A DNA stretch of 5,838 nt from Alphaproteobacteria bacterium (lineage in GTDB: Bacteria; Pseudomonadota; Alphaproteobacteria; UBA6615), in assembly GCA_029243445.1 (NCBI GenBank), contig JAQWSA010000044.1, positions 1 to 5,838 of the forward strand, in the 5' to 3' direction. The position numbers and the translations under genes were made by a program. Positions 1-5,838 of the stretch are shown here, in pieces. How positions within the stretch are numbered: the first letter of the stretch is position 1; each line of letters starts with the position of its first letter. The notes beneath the pieces are model-generated. The model was given only the letters and a program-made list of their open reading frames with translations, had not been told where the DNA came from and made no database searches.

Positions 1-260
1 GGAGCCACAACAACCTCTCTCAATAAACCTGCTTCAGTAAAGTGATTAAGAGTATTGTAAACCGTAGCTAACGAAACCTTAATACCAAAACTACAAGCCT
101 CTTCGTAAAGGGACTCAGCGGTTAAATGCCTCGCCGCACCTTCAAATAATAACTTGCTAAGCGCTAAGCGCTGCTTCGTAGGACGAAGTTTACCCTCTTT
201 TAATCGTCTCAAAGCATCTGTATAGGGTCGCTTTCGTATTTCAGTGCGTGTGTATTTCAT
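1..260 (-). CDS. irr: Irr iron response regulator, Fur family (C-terminus cut by window edge)
   Basis: The reading frame starts at ATG 260 and runs off the left edge, giving 86 N-terminal residues. An in-frame TAA lies eight codons upstream with no other usual start between, so this start is well fixed, although the Shine-Dalgarno (AGGG, about 16 bases away) is poor. Residues 25-31 (LRPTKQR) and 45-51 (HLTAESL) are typical of the Fur winged-helix domain. Residues 62-80, VSLATVYNTLNHFTEAGLL, form the DNA-recognition region in the version I associate with alphaproteobacterial Irr rather than Fur, Zur or PerR. In that group Irr represses or activates iron and heme genes and is turned over or inactivated when heme is plentiful. 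The N-terminal stretch has no Gly-Cys-Pro heme regulatory motif like that of Bradyrhizobium Irr. The dimerisation domain and its histidine cluster lie outside the window. The gene diverges from fabA. The family call is firm; Irr over a close paralogue rests on sequence feel plus context. Confidence 0.88.
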   Translation of the reverse strand, partial: MKYTRTEIRKRPYTDALRRLKEGKLRPTKQRLALSKLLFEGAARHLTAESLYEEACSFGIKVSLATVYNTLNHFTEAGLLREVVVA

Positions 261-283
261 TACAATTAATATTTGCCCTTACC

Positions 284-300
284 GCTAGGTTTAAACTAGC
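284..300. repeat. Near-palindrome upstream of irr
   Basis: GCTAG (284-288) is matched by CTAGC (296-300) around a seven-base centre. If one G is bulged, the match becomes GCTA/GTTT against AAAC/TAGC, eight pairs. It lies 24 bases upstream of the irr start codon, so it is either an operator or a small hairpin in the irr 5' leader. Its function is unknown. Confidence 0.4.
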
Positions 301-323
301 CTCTTTCTAATATATACCACTTC

Positions 324-342
324 ACATAATAGTGTATTATGT
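324..342. promoter_or_regulatory. Perfect inverted repeat, candidate operator
   Basis: ACATAATA (324-331) and TATTATGT (335-342) are exact reverse complements separated by GTG, making a 19-bp dyad. It lies about 64 bases upstream of the irr start and about 200 bases upstream of fabA. Its size and AT-rich dyad symmetry fit an operator for a dimeric regulator, and Fur-family sites have this general form. It does not match the canonical Fur box or the ICE motif, so assigning it to Irr is inference only. An AT-rich palindrome could also occur by chance here. Confidence 0.4.
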
Positions 343-372
343 ATTTCTAAAATAGCTTAAATATAAAACTTA

Positions 373-400
373 TTGCAATCAGTTATGTAAACTATATAGA
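373..400 (+). promoter_or_regulatory. Possible sigma70-type promoter for fabA
   Basis: TTGCAA (373-378) and TATAGA (395-400) are 16 bases apart and each matches four of six positions of the housekeeping -35 and -10 consensus. This is the best spaced pair I saw on the plus strand upstream of fabA. It would leave a leader of about 130 bases. In DNA this AT-rich such pairs arise readily, so this is a weak prediction. Confidence 0.25.
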
Positions 401-539
401 AACTAATATATAGCCTGGAATTAAAAATGAGGATGAATATACAAATCTATTGTTTTTACAACTGGCTTAATGAGTTAAAGTACGCTGCAAACTAACCGAA
501 TTACACCCACATGTTTCCTTATGTATTGAGCTGACAAGT

Positions 540-1070
540 ATGAAAGAGCCTTTTTCAAAAACAAGTTTCACTTATGAAGACCTATTGCAGTGTGCCCACG
601 GTAACCTGTTTGGTCCTGGGAATGCCCGCCTTCCCCTACCTCCAATGTTGATGTTCGATCGCATCGTTTCAATTGGTTCTGATGATGGTAAATATAAACA
701 GGGTAGAATAATTGCAGAATTAGATATCACTGAATACCTATGGTTCTATAAGTGCCATTTTGAAGGAGATCCCGTTATGCCTGGCTGTCTAGGGCTTGAT
801 GCTTTGTGGCAAATGGTTGGCTTCTTCTTAGGGTGGTTAAATAGGCCTGGACCAGGACGAGCCCTTTCGGTTGGAGAAGTAAAATTCTCTGGAGAAGTAA
901 AGCCTGATGGGAAAATTCTAAGATATCATATTGATGTAAGGAAAGTAATAAAGCGTGCCTTTACACTAGCTATTGCTGATGGCTATGCAGAGCTAGACAA
1001 TGAACTAGTATACGAAGCCACCAATTTACGCGTTGGCTTGTTTCCTGACGGTAAAAAGGAAGGTGTGTAA
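540..1070 (+). CDS. fabA: FabA, 3-hydroxydecanoyl-ACP dehydratase/isomerase
   Basis: The 176-residue protein is close to the usual FabA length (172 in E. coli). It dehydrates 3-hydroxydecanoyl-ACP to trans-2-decenoyl-ACP and isomerises that to cis-3-decenoyl-ACP, the branch point to unsaturated fatty acids in the cytosolic type II pathway. The hot-dog fold active-site segment is nearly identical to E. coli: [19 protein letters not shown] starts at the catalytic His73, and the partner acid is Asp87 (E. coli His70 and Asp84, a constant offset of three). Further conserved blocks are [15 protein letters not shown] (106-120) and the terminal NLRVGLF. These features separate FabA from the non-isomerising FabZ. 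The ATG at 540 gives the expected N-terminus; only a weak GAG at 528-530 precedes it as a ribosome binding site. It is the first gene of the fabA-fabB-fabI operon, and its TAA overlaps the fabB ATG by one base. Confidence 0.96.
   Translation: MKEPFSKTSFTYEDLLQCAHGNLFGPGNARLPLPPMLMFDRIVSIGSDDGKYKQGRIIAELDITEYLWFYKCHFEGDPVMPGCLGLDALWQMVGFFLGWLNRPGPGRALSVGEVKFSGEVKPDGKILRYHIDVRKVIKRAFTLAIADGYAELDNELVYEATNLRVGLFPDGKKEGV
1056..1063 (+). promoter_or_regulatory. Ribosome binding site of fabB
   Basis: AAGGAAGG lies inside the last codons of fabA, six bases before the fabB ATG at 1070. It is the clearest Shine-Dalgarno in the window and supports both this start and translation of fabB coupled to fabA through the TAATG junction. 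Confidence 0.7.
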
Positions 1071-2299
1071 TGCCTAAGCTGAGGCGTGTAGCCATTACAG
1101 GCATGGGAATAGTGTCACCTCTCGGTAATAATATTAAAGAAGTAGTAAACAGCTTATACAACGGTCGTTCAGGAGTTGTTTTTTGTGAAGATTATGCCGA
1201 AAGAGGGTTCCGAAGTCACCTTCATGGAGCACCCAATATAGACTTAGATAACTATATTGATCGAAAGTTAAGGAGGTTTATGGGTAATGGCTCGGCCTAT
1301 AATTATGTAGCCATGAAAGAAGCTATAGAAACCTCTGGTTTAGTTGCATCTGAAATAAGTGACGAACGAACAGGATTAGTTATGGGTTCGGGTGGCCCCT
1401 CTACTTCAGCGCTTATAACTGCCGCCGACACTGCAAGAAATAATAGTGCCAAACGAGTTGGTCCATATGCCGTACCCAAGGCAATGTGTTCAACTAACTC
1501 AGCTAATATTTCAACTGCATTTCATATGCGTGGTCTAAGTTATTCTATAAGCTCTGCTTGTTCTACGAGCGCACACTGTATTGGAAATGGAGCTGAACTA
1601 ATTCAATGGGGAAAACAGGATATAGTTTTTGCTGGTGGTGGTGAAGAACTTCATTGGAGCCTGACCGTTCTTTTTGATGCTATGGGCGCTTTATCATCAA
1701 AATACAATAACACACCCGAAAAAGCATCCCGACCTTTCGATATAAACAGGGATGGCTTCGTCATTGCGGGAGGAGCAGGGGTTATTGTTCTAGAAGAACT
1801 AGAGCGTGCTAAATCTCGAGGAGCTAAAATATATGGTGAAATAGCTGGTTATGGAGCCACATCCGATGGTGTTGATATGGTCGCCCCTTCCGGGGAAGGA
1901 GCTGTGAGATGTATGCGTATGGCAACTGAAAATTTAGGCAATACTGCTGTGGATTATATCAATGCTCACGGCACCTCAACGCCGGCAGGCGACATTACAG
2001 AATTAAAGGCTATAAGCGAAGTATTTAAAACGCAAAAGCCTCTTATCTCTTCAACTAAATCATTAACAGGTCATTCTCAGGGCGCCACGGGTGCACACGA
2101 AGCTATCTACTCACTGCTTATGCTTGACCAAAAGTTTATAGCAGCCTCAGCAAACATAGACGAAATTGACCCTGAGGCTGGAGACTCAGAAATTGTTACC
2201 AAACGAGTTGATAATGCGGGACTTGAGTGCGTGATGTCCAATAGTTTTGGTTTTGGCGGAACTAATGCTGCCCTAGTATTCAAGAGCTATAATGACTGA
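1070..2299 (+). CDS. fabB: FabB, beta-ketoacyl-ACP synthase I
   Basis: This 409-residue condensing enzyme (E. coli FabB has 406) extends acyl-ACP with malonyl-ACP by decarboxylative Claisen condensation. FabB is the form needed to elongate the cis-3-decenoyl-ACP made by FabA. The thiolase-fold Cys-His-His triad is intact: Cys164 in [14 protein letters not shown], His300 in [11 protein letters not shown] and His335 in [15 protein letters not shown], with the conserved Lys330 just before the latter. The C-terminal [11 protein letters not shown] loop is present. The [11 protein letters not shown] and [10 protein letters not shown] sequences and the pairing with FabA favour FabB over FabF (KAS II). 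The start overlaps the fabA stop by one base and has a strong Shine-Dalgarno. The last eight bases overlap the start of fabI, so all three genes are probably translated from one message. Confidence 0.96.
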   Translation: MPKLRRVAITGMGIVSPLGNNIKEVVNSLYNGRSGVVFCEDYAERGFRSHLHGAPNIDLDNYIDRKLRRFMGNGSAYNYVAMKEAIETSGLVASEISDERTGLVMGSGGPSTSALITAADTARNNSAKRVGPYAVPKAMCSTNSANISTAFHMRGLSYSISSACSTSAHCIGNGAELIQWGKQDIVFAGGGEELHWSLTVLFDAMGALSSKYNNTPEKASRPFDINRDGFVIAGGAGVIVLEELERAKSRGAKIYGEIAGYGATSDGVDMVAPSGEGAVRCMRMATENLGNTAVDYINAHGTSTPAGDITELKAISEVFKTQKPLISSTKSLTGHSQGATGAHEAIYSLLMLDQKFIAASANIDEIDPEAGDSEIVTKRVDNAGLECVMSNSFGFGGTNAALVFKSYND

Positions 2300-3146
2300 A
2301 GCCATGGAATCAATGAACACAGAACCCAAAATCGGGTTAAACAACTCAGATCAGATTGCTGTCTCCGGTACAATTATGAAGGGCAAGCGTGGCTTGATAA
2401 TGGGCGTCGCCAATGACCATTCAATAGCCTGGGGAATTGCACGTATGCTGGCTTCACAGGGTGCTGAGCTTGCCTTCACATACCAGTCCGATTCTTTTGC
2501 CAAACGCGTTGAACCACTCGCGGCCTCTGTTGGAACATCCAAACTTATTGAGTGTGACGTTGCCGACCCAGTAAGTATAGAAAATGCTTTTTCTAAAACT
2601 GAAGCAATTTGGGAAGATATGGATTTTGTTGTGCACGCAATTGCCTACTCCGATAAAGAAGAATTAAAAGGTCGATATGTAGATACATCCCAGGAAAATT
2701 TTCTTAACACCATGAACATTTCTTGTTATTCATTTACAGCCGTAGCTCAAAAAGCGGCTAAATTAATGAAAAACGGTGGTGCTATGGTTACCCTTACTTA
2801 CCATGGTGCACAACAAGTAATGCCTAACTATAACGTTATGGGGGTTGCTAAAGCTGCGCTTGAATCATCTGTGCGATATTTAGCAGCTGACTTAGGACCC
2901 AATAAAATTAGAGTAAACGCAATATCAGCTGGCCCCATGCGAACTCTCGCAGGCTCTGCTGTAGGTGCTGCACGCCAAGTTTACAACTATAACCGTGAGG
3001 TAGCCCCGCTAAGAAGAAATGTTGTATTGGATGATGTTGGAGGAGCAGGGCTATACTTATTGTCTGATTTGGCAAGTGCCGTTACTGGAGAAGTGCATTA
3101 TGTAGACTGCGGCTTTAAAGCCATAGGCATGCCTTCACCAAAATAA
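2292..3146 (+). CDS. fabI: FabI, enoyl-ACP reductase (NADH-dependent type)
   Basis: This short-chain dehydrogenase-fold enzyme reduces trans-2-enoyl-ACP to acyl-ACP, the last step of each elongation cycle. The nucleotide-binding segment begins [21 protein letters not shown] at residues 30-50, with the atypical FabI glycine pattern. Catalytic Tyr170, Tyr180 and Lys187 (Y-x6-K in [12 protein letters not shown]) match E. coli Tyr146, Tyr156 and Lys163. [15 protein letters not shown] (207-221) is the substrate-loop signature, and VHYVDCGF closes the fold. At 284 residues it exceeds the E. coli protein (262) mainly through about 24 extra N-terminal residues. ATG 2292 overlaps the fabB stop as ATGACTGA, with a weak AAGAG upstream. 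In-frame ATGs at 2304, 2313 and 2376 are alternatives, and the last would start almost exactly at the conserved fold but has no visible Shine-Dalgarno. Residues equivalent to E. coli Gly93 and Phe203, which contact triclosan, are both alanine (118 and 227). Rhizobia can carry more than one FabI; this would be the copy linked to fabAB. Confidence 0.94.
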   Translation: MTEAMESMNTEPKIGLNNSDQIAVSGTIMKGKRGLIMGVANDHSIAWGIARMLASQGAELAFTYQSDSFAKRVEPLAASVGTSKLIECDVADPVSIENAFSKTEAIWEDMDFVVHAIAYSDKEELKGRYVDTSQENFLNTMNISCYSFTAVAQKAAKLMKNGGAMVTLTYHGAQQVMPNYNVMGVAKAALESSVRYLAADLGPNKIRVNAISAGPMRTLAGSAVGAARQVYNYNREVAPLRRNVVLDDVGGAGLYLLSDLASAVTGEVHYVDCGFKAIGMPSPK

Positions 3147-3182
3147 AAGTTTTAAGAAAACCAAAAACTCTTAGTAAATAGA

Positions 3183-3216
3183 GCAGGCGGCCCTGATTTA
3201 AACCTGGGCCGCCTGC
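3183..3216. terminator. Convergent stem-loop between fabI and pnp
   Basis: GCAGGCGGCCC (3183-3193) pairs perfectly with GGGCCGCCTGC (3206-3216) around a 12-base loop. It begins 36 bases after the fabI stop and ends 18 bases before the pnp stop, so it could end or protect transcripts from both sides. Neither strand has a clean T-run right after the stem; the nearest on the minus strand is interrupted (CTCTATTTACT). An additional weak AT stem, AGTTTT (3149-3154) with AAAACT (3164-3169), has T-rich sequence downstream on the minus strand. The GC-rich stem stands out sharply in this AT-rich spacer. Confidence 0.72.
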
Positions 3217-3234
3217 AACATCAACCCTCTATAA

Positions 3235-5427
3235 TTATCTATCAGATGATCGTGGACGGCGCGATCGACGCGGTGGGCGTCCATCGCCTCCACTGTCTCC
3301 GGAATCTCGAGGCTCACGCGGAGGACGAGTGTCTTCTAACTCTTCGCCAGTTTCTTGATCAACTAGGCGCATAGAAAGTTTCACTTTGCCTCTATCGTCA
3401 AGGCCTATAACCTTAACCTTAACCTCATCTCCTTCATTAACAACATCCGTCACTTGCGCAACTCTCTCATTCAATATTTCAGAAATATGAACTAGCCCGT
3501 CTTTAGGACCAAGAAAATTAACAAATGCTCCAAAGTCCATCACCTTAACAACTTTACCCGTATATATAACCCCAACTTCTGCTTCAGCTACAATATCCTT
3601 AATCCAATCCATCGCTCGCTGTGCTGCATCGCCGTCAGCAGATGCAATTTTAATTAGTCCTTCATCATTAATATCAATTTTACAGCCAGTTTCTTCACAT
3701 ATTTCTCGTATTACCTTACCGCCTGTTCCAATAACTTCTCGAATTTTATCTGCCGGAACATTCATTGTAGTTATACGAGGAGCATGAGCTGACAGCTCAC
3801 CTCTTGATTCAGTGAGGGCCTTAGACATTTCCCCAAGAATATGTAAACGACCGTCTCTTGCTTGCCCCAACGCAATTTGCATAATTTCTTCAGTTATAGA
3901 GGTGATTTTAATATCCATCTGTAGCGATGTTATACCAGTTTCGGTTCCTGCTACTTTAAAATCCATATCACCAAGATGATCTTCATCTCCGAGAATATCT
4001 GATAAAACAGCATAGCCATCATCTTCCTTTATAAGACCCATGGCTATTCCAGCTACAGGAGCCTTCAAGGGCACACCAGCATCCATCATTGACAACGAGC
4101 TACCACAAACAGTAGCCATAGACGAGGAACCATTAGATTCGGTGATCTCTGATACAACACGGATAGTATAAGGAAACTCCTCCTTAGGGGGTAATAACGG
4201 GCGTATAGCTCTCCAAGCTAACTTTCCATGACCAATCTCTCTTCGACCTGGGCCAAACATCCGACCTGCTTCACCAACAGAATAAGGTGGAAAATTATAA
4301 TGCAGCATAAAATGCTCACGATACTCACCTTCGAGTGCATCTATTATCTGTTCATCCTGACCGGTACCCAAAGTTGTTACTACCATAGCTTGTGTTTCAC
4401 CGCGGGTAAAAACAGCAGAGCCATGACTCCTCGGTAGCATTGAAACCAAACAATCTATGGGTCTAACCGTAGTAGTATCACGACCGTCAATACGTTTGCC
4501 AGTATCTAGAATATCACGACGAACAATGTCTTTTTCTAAATTTTTAAGGGGGCTACTTACAATTTTCTCTTCTTCTTCTGATAATTGCTCAATAACTACT
4601 TTTTTTGCCTCAGTTATTTTTTCTTGGCGTGCTTGCTTAACAGTTTCTTTATACGCTTCCCGCAAACCTGCCTCACCCAGCTCTTGTACTTTCTCAGCTA
4701 AATCAATAACTTCTTGAGGGGTTTCCTCAATTGGCCGTGGTTCTTTAGCCGCCTGTTCAGCTAATTCTATAATGGCATTAATTACATCTTGGTAGGCCTC
4801 ATGGCCGAACATAACAGCTCCCAACATAATCTCTTCGGAAAGCTCATTGGCTTGGGATTCAACCATCAAGACGCCCTCCCGGGTGCCTGCAACCACGAGG
4901 TCCAACTGAGAATCAGTCATTTGTTCGGCTAATGGGTTTAATACATACTCACCCTCTATATAACCAACTCTCGCCCCAGCAATAGGGCCCATGAAAGGCA
5001 AGCCTGATATAGTCAAAGCTGCGGATGCACCAACTAAAGCTACAATGTCTGGATCATTTTCTAAATCATGAGATATTACAGTTGTTATAATCTGTGTTTC
5101 ACAACGAAAACTAGGATGGAATAATGGACGTACCGGCCTATCAATAAGCCGAGAGGTAAGTGTCTCTTTCTCTGTTGCACGCCCTTCACGTTTAAAAAAA
5201 CCACCAGGAATTTTACCTGCGGCAAAAGTTTTTTCTTGATAATTAACAGTTAATGGAAAAAAATCCAGTCCGGCTCTTGGTTCTTTAGCCCCAACAACGG
5301 TGCATAAAGCTGATGTTTCCCCATATGTAACTAGAACAGCTCCATCAGCTTGTCGGGCAACTCGGCCCGTTTCAAAAATAAGCGGCCTTCCGCCCCATTC
5401 AATTTCTTTACGAACGACATCAAACAT
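3235..5427 (-). CDS. pnp: PNPase, polyribonucleotide nucleotidyltransferase
   Basis: PNPase is a trimeric 3'-to-5' phosphorolytic exoribonuclease of RNA decay and the degradosome. The chosen ATG at 5427 gives 730 residues beginning [13 protein letters not shown], the usual alphaproteobacterial N-terminus; E. coli PNPase has 711. In this numbering there is a first RNase PH domain (about 10-210, with [11 protein letters not shown] and [11 protein letters not shown]), a helical, charged linker domain (about 211-300), and a second RNase PH domain (about 305-535). Asp483, Asp489 and Lys491 in the [15 protein letters not shown] segment match E. coli catalytic Asp486, Asp492 and Lys494. A KH domain (about 551-611, loop GTGG) and an S1 domain (about 617-689) follow. 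The last 40 residues form an Arg/Pro/Asp-rich disordered tail. The frame stays open upstream to GTG 5484, with ATGs at 5463 and 5454, but those 19 residues do not look like PNPase. It follows rpsO on the same strand and converges on fabI. Confidence 0.96.
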   Translation of the reverse strand: MFDVVRKEIEWGGRPLIFETGRVARQADGAVLVTYGETSALCTVVGAKEPRAGLDFFPLTVNYQEKTFAAGKIPGGFFKREGRATEKETLTSRLIDRPVRPLFHPSFRCETQIITTVISHDLENDPDIVALVGASAALTISGLPFMGPIAGARVGYIEGEYVLNPLAEQMTDSQLDLVVAGTREGVLMVESQANELSEEIMLGAVMFGHEAYQDVINAIIELAEQAAKEPRPIEETPQEVIDLAEKVQELGEAGLREAYKETVKQARQEKITEAKKVVIEQLSEEEEKIVSSPLKNLEKDIVRRDILDTGKRIDGRDTTTVRPIDCLVSMLPRSHGSAVFTRGETQAMVVTTLGTGQDEQIIDALEGEYREHFMLHYNFPPYSVGEAGRMFGPGRREIGHGKLAWRAIRPLLPPKEEFPYTIRVVSEITESNGSSSMATVCGSSLSMMDAGVPLKAPVAGIAMGLIKEDDGYAVLSDILGDEDHLGDMDFKVAGTETGITSLQMDIKITSITEEIMQIALGQARDGRLHILGEMSKALTESRGELSAHAPRITTMNVPADKIREVIGTGGKVIREICEETGCKIDINDEGLIKIASADGDAAQRAMDWIKDIVAEAEVGVIYTGKVVKVMDFGAFVNFLGPKDGLVHISEILNERVAQVTDVVNEGDEVKVKVIGLDDRGKVKLSMRLVDQETGEELEDTRPPREPRDSGDSGGDGRPPRRSRRPRSSDR

Positions 5428-5477
5428 ATATTTATCCCAACTTACTTCAGCCATCTGAGCCATTCTCAAATAACTGA

Positions 5478-5493
5478 CCCGCACCTTGGCGGG
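5478..5493 (-). repeat. Hairpin at the upstream end of the pnp frame
   Basis: In the transcript, CCCGC (5493-5489) pairs with GCGGG (5482-5478) around the loop CAAGGT. The loop carries AAGG, a Shine-Dalgarno-like sequence, and the GTG at 5484 is partly in the loop and partly in the stem. The hairpin could hide or present a ribosome-binding region of pnp, but it lies about 50 bases before the start I prefer (5427). Confidence 0.4.
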
Positions 5494-5532
5494 ATATCAA
5501 ATACTACTGGTTTATTTAACCTAAAGCAGCAT

Positions 5533-5551
5533 GTGCGCGGTGGATCCGCAC
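5533..5551 (-). repeat. Small GC-rich hairpin in the rpsO-pnp spacer
   Basis: GTGCG (5533-5537) and CGCAC (5547-5551) are reverse complements around a nine-base loop. An alternative pairing extends the stem to GTG/CGG against CCG/CAC with CG bulged. It could form RNA structure in the pnp leader. Confidence 0.4.
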
Positions 5552-5556
5552 GAGTA

Positions 5557-5589
5557 CGATCGGTGTCGCCGAATTACGCAACCGAATCG
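5557..5589 (-). repeat. Larger stem-loop in the rpsO-pnp spacer
   Basis: CGATCGGT (5557-5564) pairs with ACCGAATCG (5581-5589), giving eight base pairs with one bulged base and a 16-base loop. It is the longest stem in the spacer. By position it is the best candidate for a processing or stabilising structure between the rpsO and pnp coding parts of a shared transcript. Confidence 0.45.
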
Positions 5590-5626
5590 GTGTTTCATAT
5601 TTATAGATAAGCATTATAAAATATTA

Positions 5627-5838
5627 TTATCGACGGAGTCCTAGACGATCCACTAATACCTTATAACGTTCTTCACTCTTGCGTTTCGTATAATTTAACA
5701 ACCTACGCCTTTGCCCCACCATAAGCAGCAGACCACGGCGCGAGTGATGATCTTTTGCGTGGGTTTTTAAGTGTTCAGTCAAATTTATAATACGCTCAGT
5801 CAAAACAGCAACCTGCACTTCAGGTGAGCCTGTATCGT
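5627..5838 (-). CDS. rpsO: Ribosomal protein S15 (N-terminus cut by window edge)
   Basis: The C-terminal 69 residues are present, beginning at [16 protein letters not shown] and ending RLGLRR before a TAA. Full S15 is 89 residues in E. coli, so about 20 N-terminal residues lie beyond the right edge. S15 is a small-subunit protein that binds the central domain of 16S rRNA early in 30S assembly. The HSRRGLL segment and the preceding HAKDHH stretch belong to the rRNA-contacting region, and the C-terminal helix is rich in Arg and Lys. The GTG within the window (codon V of PEVQV) is internal and not a start, because the conserved DTGSPE precedes it in frame. The gene precedes pnp on the same strand, a pairing found across many bacteria. 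Confidence 0.95.
   Translation of the reverse strand, partial: DTGSPEVQVAVLTERIINLTEHLKTHAKDHHSRRGLLLMVGQRRRLLNYTKRKSEERYKVLVDRLGLRR

Larger units (their letters stand above)
261..539. other. Divergent irr-fabA intergenic region, AT-rich
   Basis: These 279 bases separate the starts of irr (minus) and fabA (plus) and should hold both promoters. The region is strongly AT-rich. It contains a near-palindrome at 284-300, a perfect inverted repeat at 324-342, and the direct repeat CTAATATATA at 307-316 and 403-412. Two TTCTAA sequences (305-310 and 345-350) resemble half of the ICE/Irr box consensus, TTTAGAA-N3-TTCTAAA, but neither has a matching left half. A 22-codon open frame at 427-495 is too short to support as a gene. 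I see no tRNA, riboswitch or insertion sequence. Confidence 0.6.
5428..5626 (-). other. rpsO-pnp spacer with several hairpins
   Basis: About 200 bases lie between the rpsO stop and the preferred pnp start. Read in the transcript direction, an AT-rich stretch directly after rpsO is followed by inverted repeats at 5581-5589/5557-5564, 5547-5551/5533-5537, 5518-5521/5509-5512 and 5489-5493/5478-5482. None is followed by a T-run, so I do not call an intrinsic terminator. Structured rpsO-pnp spacers are known in E. coli, where RNase III cuts a leader hairpin and PNPase represses its own synthesis; an equivalent role here is inference. No separate pnp promoter is convincing: the TATAAT-like sequence just after rpsO lacks a -35 partner. 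Confidence 0.55.

Noticed and set aside
305..351. Irr (ICE) box at the TTCTAA sequences upstream of irr and fabA
   Set aside because: Only right half-sites are present; the expected TTTAGAA half three bases upstream is missing at both places.
307..412. CTAATATATA repeated at 307-316 and 403-412 as a regulatory direct repeat
   Set aside because: Ten-base TA-rich repeats are unsurprising in this composition, and the flanks do not match.
970..1161. Minus-strand open frame across the fabA-fabB junction
   Set aside because: It is antisense to two firmly identified genes, has no recognisable domain, and is best explained as a shadow frame.
2351..2636. Two minus-strand open frames inside fabI
   Set aside because: Both are antisense to conserved FabI coding sequence and resemble no known protein.
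4228..4717. Plus-strand open frames inside pnp
   Set aside because: They are shadows of the pnp reading frame; their composition mirrors the reverse of conserved PNPase codons.
5350..5610. Plus-strand open frame of 86 codons spanning the pnp start and the rpsO-pnp spacer
   Set aside because: Half is antisense to the PNPase N-terminus and half covers the inverted repeats of the spacer; no ribosome binding site or known domain.
5614..5640. Separate pnp promoter with a TATAAT-like -10 just after rpsO
   Set aside because: The region 17 bases upstream contains no hexamer close to TTGACA, and TA-rich sequence here is expected from base composition.
1..5838. Mobile elements, CRISPR arrays, tRNA or rRNA genes, defence or toxin-antitoxin modules
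   Set aside because: No spaced repeats, transposase-like frames, terminal repeats or cloverleaf-like sequence were seen; the window is accounted for by six conserved genes and their spacers.

Overview
The window is an ordinary chromosomal core region of a moderately AT-rich alphaproteobacterium, most likely from the Rhizobiales/Hyphomicrobiales lineage. Three things point there. An Irr-type Fur-family regulator lies divergent from a fabA-fabB-fabI cluster. The proteins have alphaproteobacterial signatures, such as LRPT(K/R)QR and VSLATVYNTLN in Irr, and an [13 protein letters not shown] N-terminus in PNPase. As I recall, rpsO and pnp also lie close to irr-fabA-fabB-fabI in rhizobia. The A+T-rich codon use and intergenic DNA are lower in GC than classical free-living rhizobia. 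I cannot name a genus.

Layout from left to right. Positions 1-260 (minus) hold the N-terminal 86 codons of irr, cut by the window edge. Positions 261-539 are an AT-rich divergent intergenic region with two inverted repeats and weak promoter-like hexamers. Positions 540-3146 (plus) carry fabA, fabB and fabI as a tightly packed operon, with a 1-base overlap (TAATG) and an 8-base overlap (ATGACTGA). Positions 3147-3234 separate fabI from the convergent pnp and contain a perfect 11-bp GC-rich stem-loop, a likely shared terminator. Positions 3235-5427 (minus) are pnp. Positions 5428-5626 are the rpsO-pnp spacer, rich in small inverted repeats. Positions 5627-5838 (minus) are the C-terminal 69 codons of rpsO, cut by the right edge.

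FabA introduces the cis double bond at the C10 stage, FabB elongates the unsaturated acyl-ACP, and FabI performs the final enoyl reduction of each cycle. Together they form the anaerobic unsaturated fatty acid branch of type II fatty acid synthesis. Irr is an iron/heme-responsive regulator. Its divergent position suggests, but does not prove, shared control over the intergenic region. rpsO-pnp is the widespread pairing of ribosomal protein S15 with the exoribonuclease PNPase.

I found no mobile element, CRISPR array, tRNA or rRNA, and no undescribed system. The points most worth checking are the palindrome between irr and fabA, the hairpins of the rpsO-pnp spacer (one spanning the upstream-most possible pnp start), and the substitutions in FabI at triclosan-contact positions.
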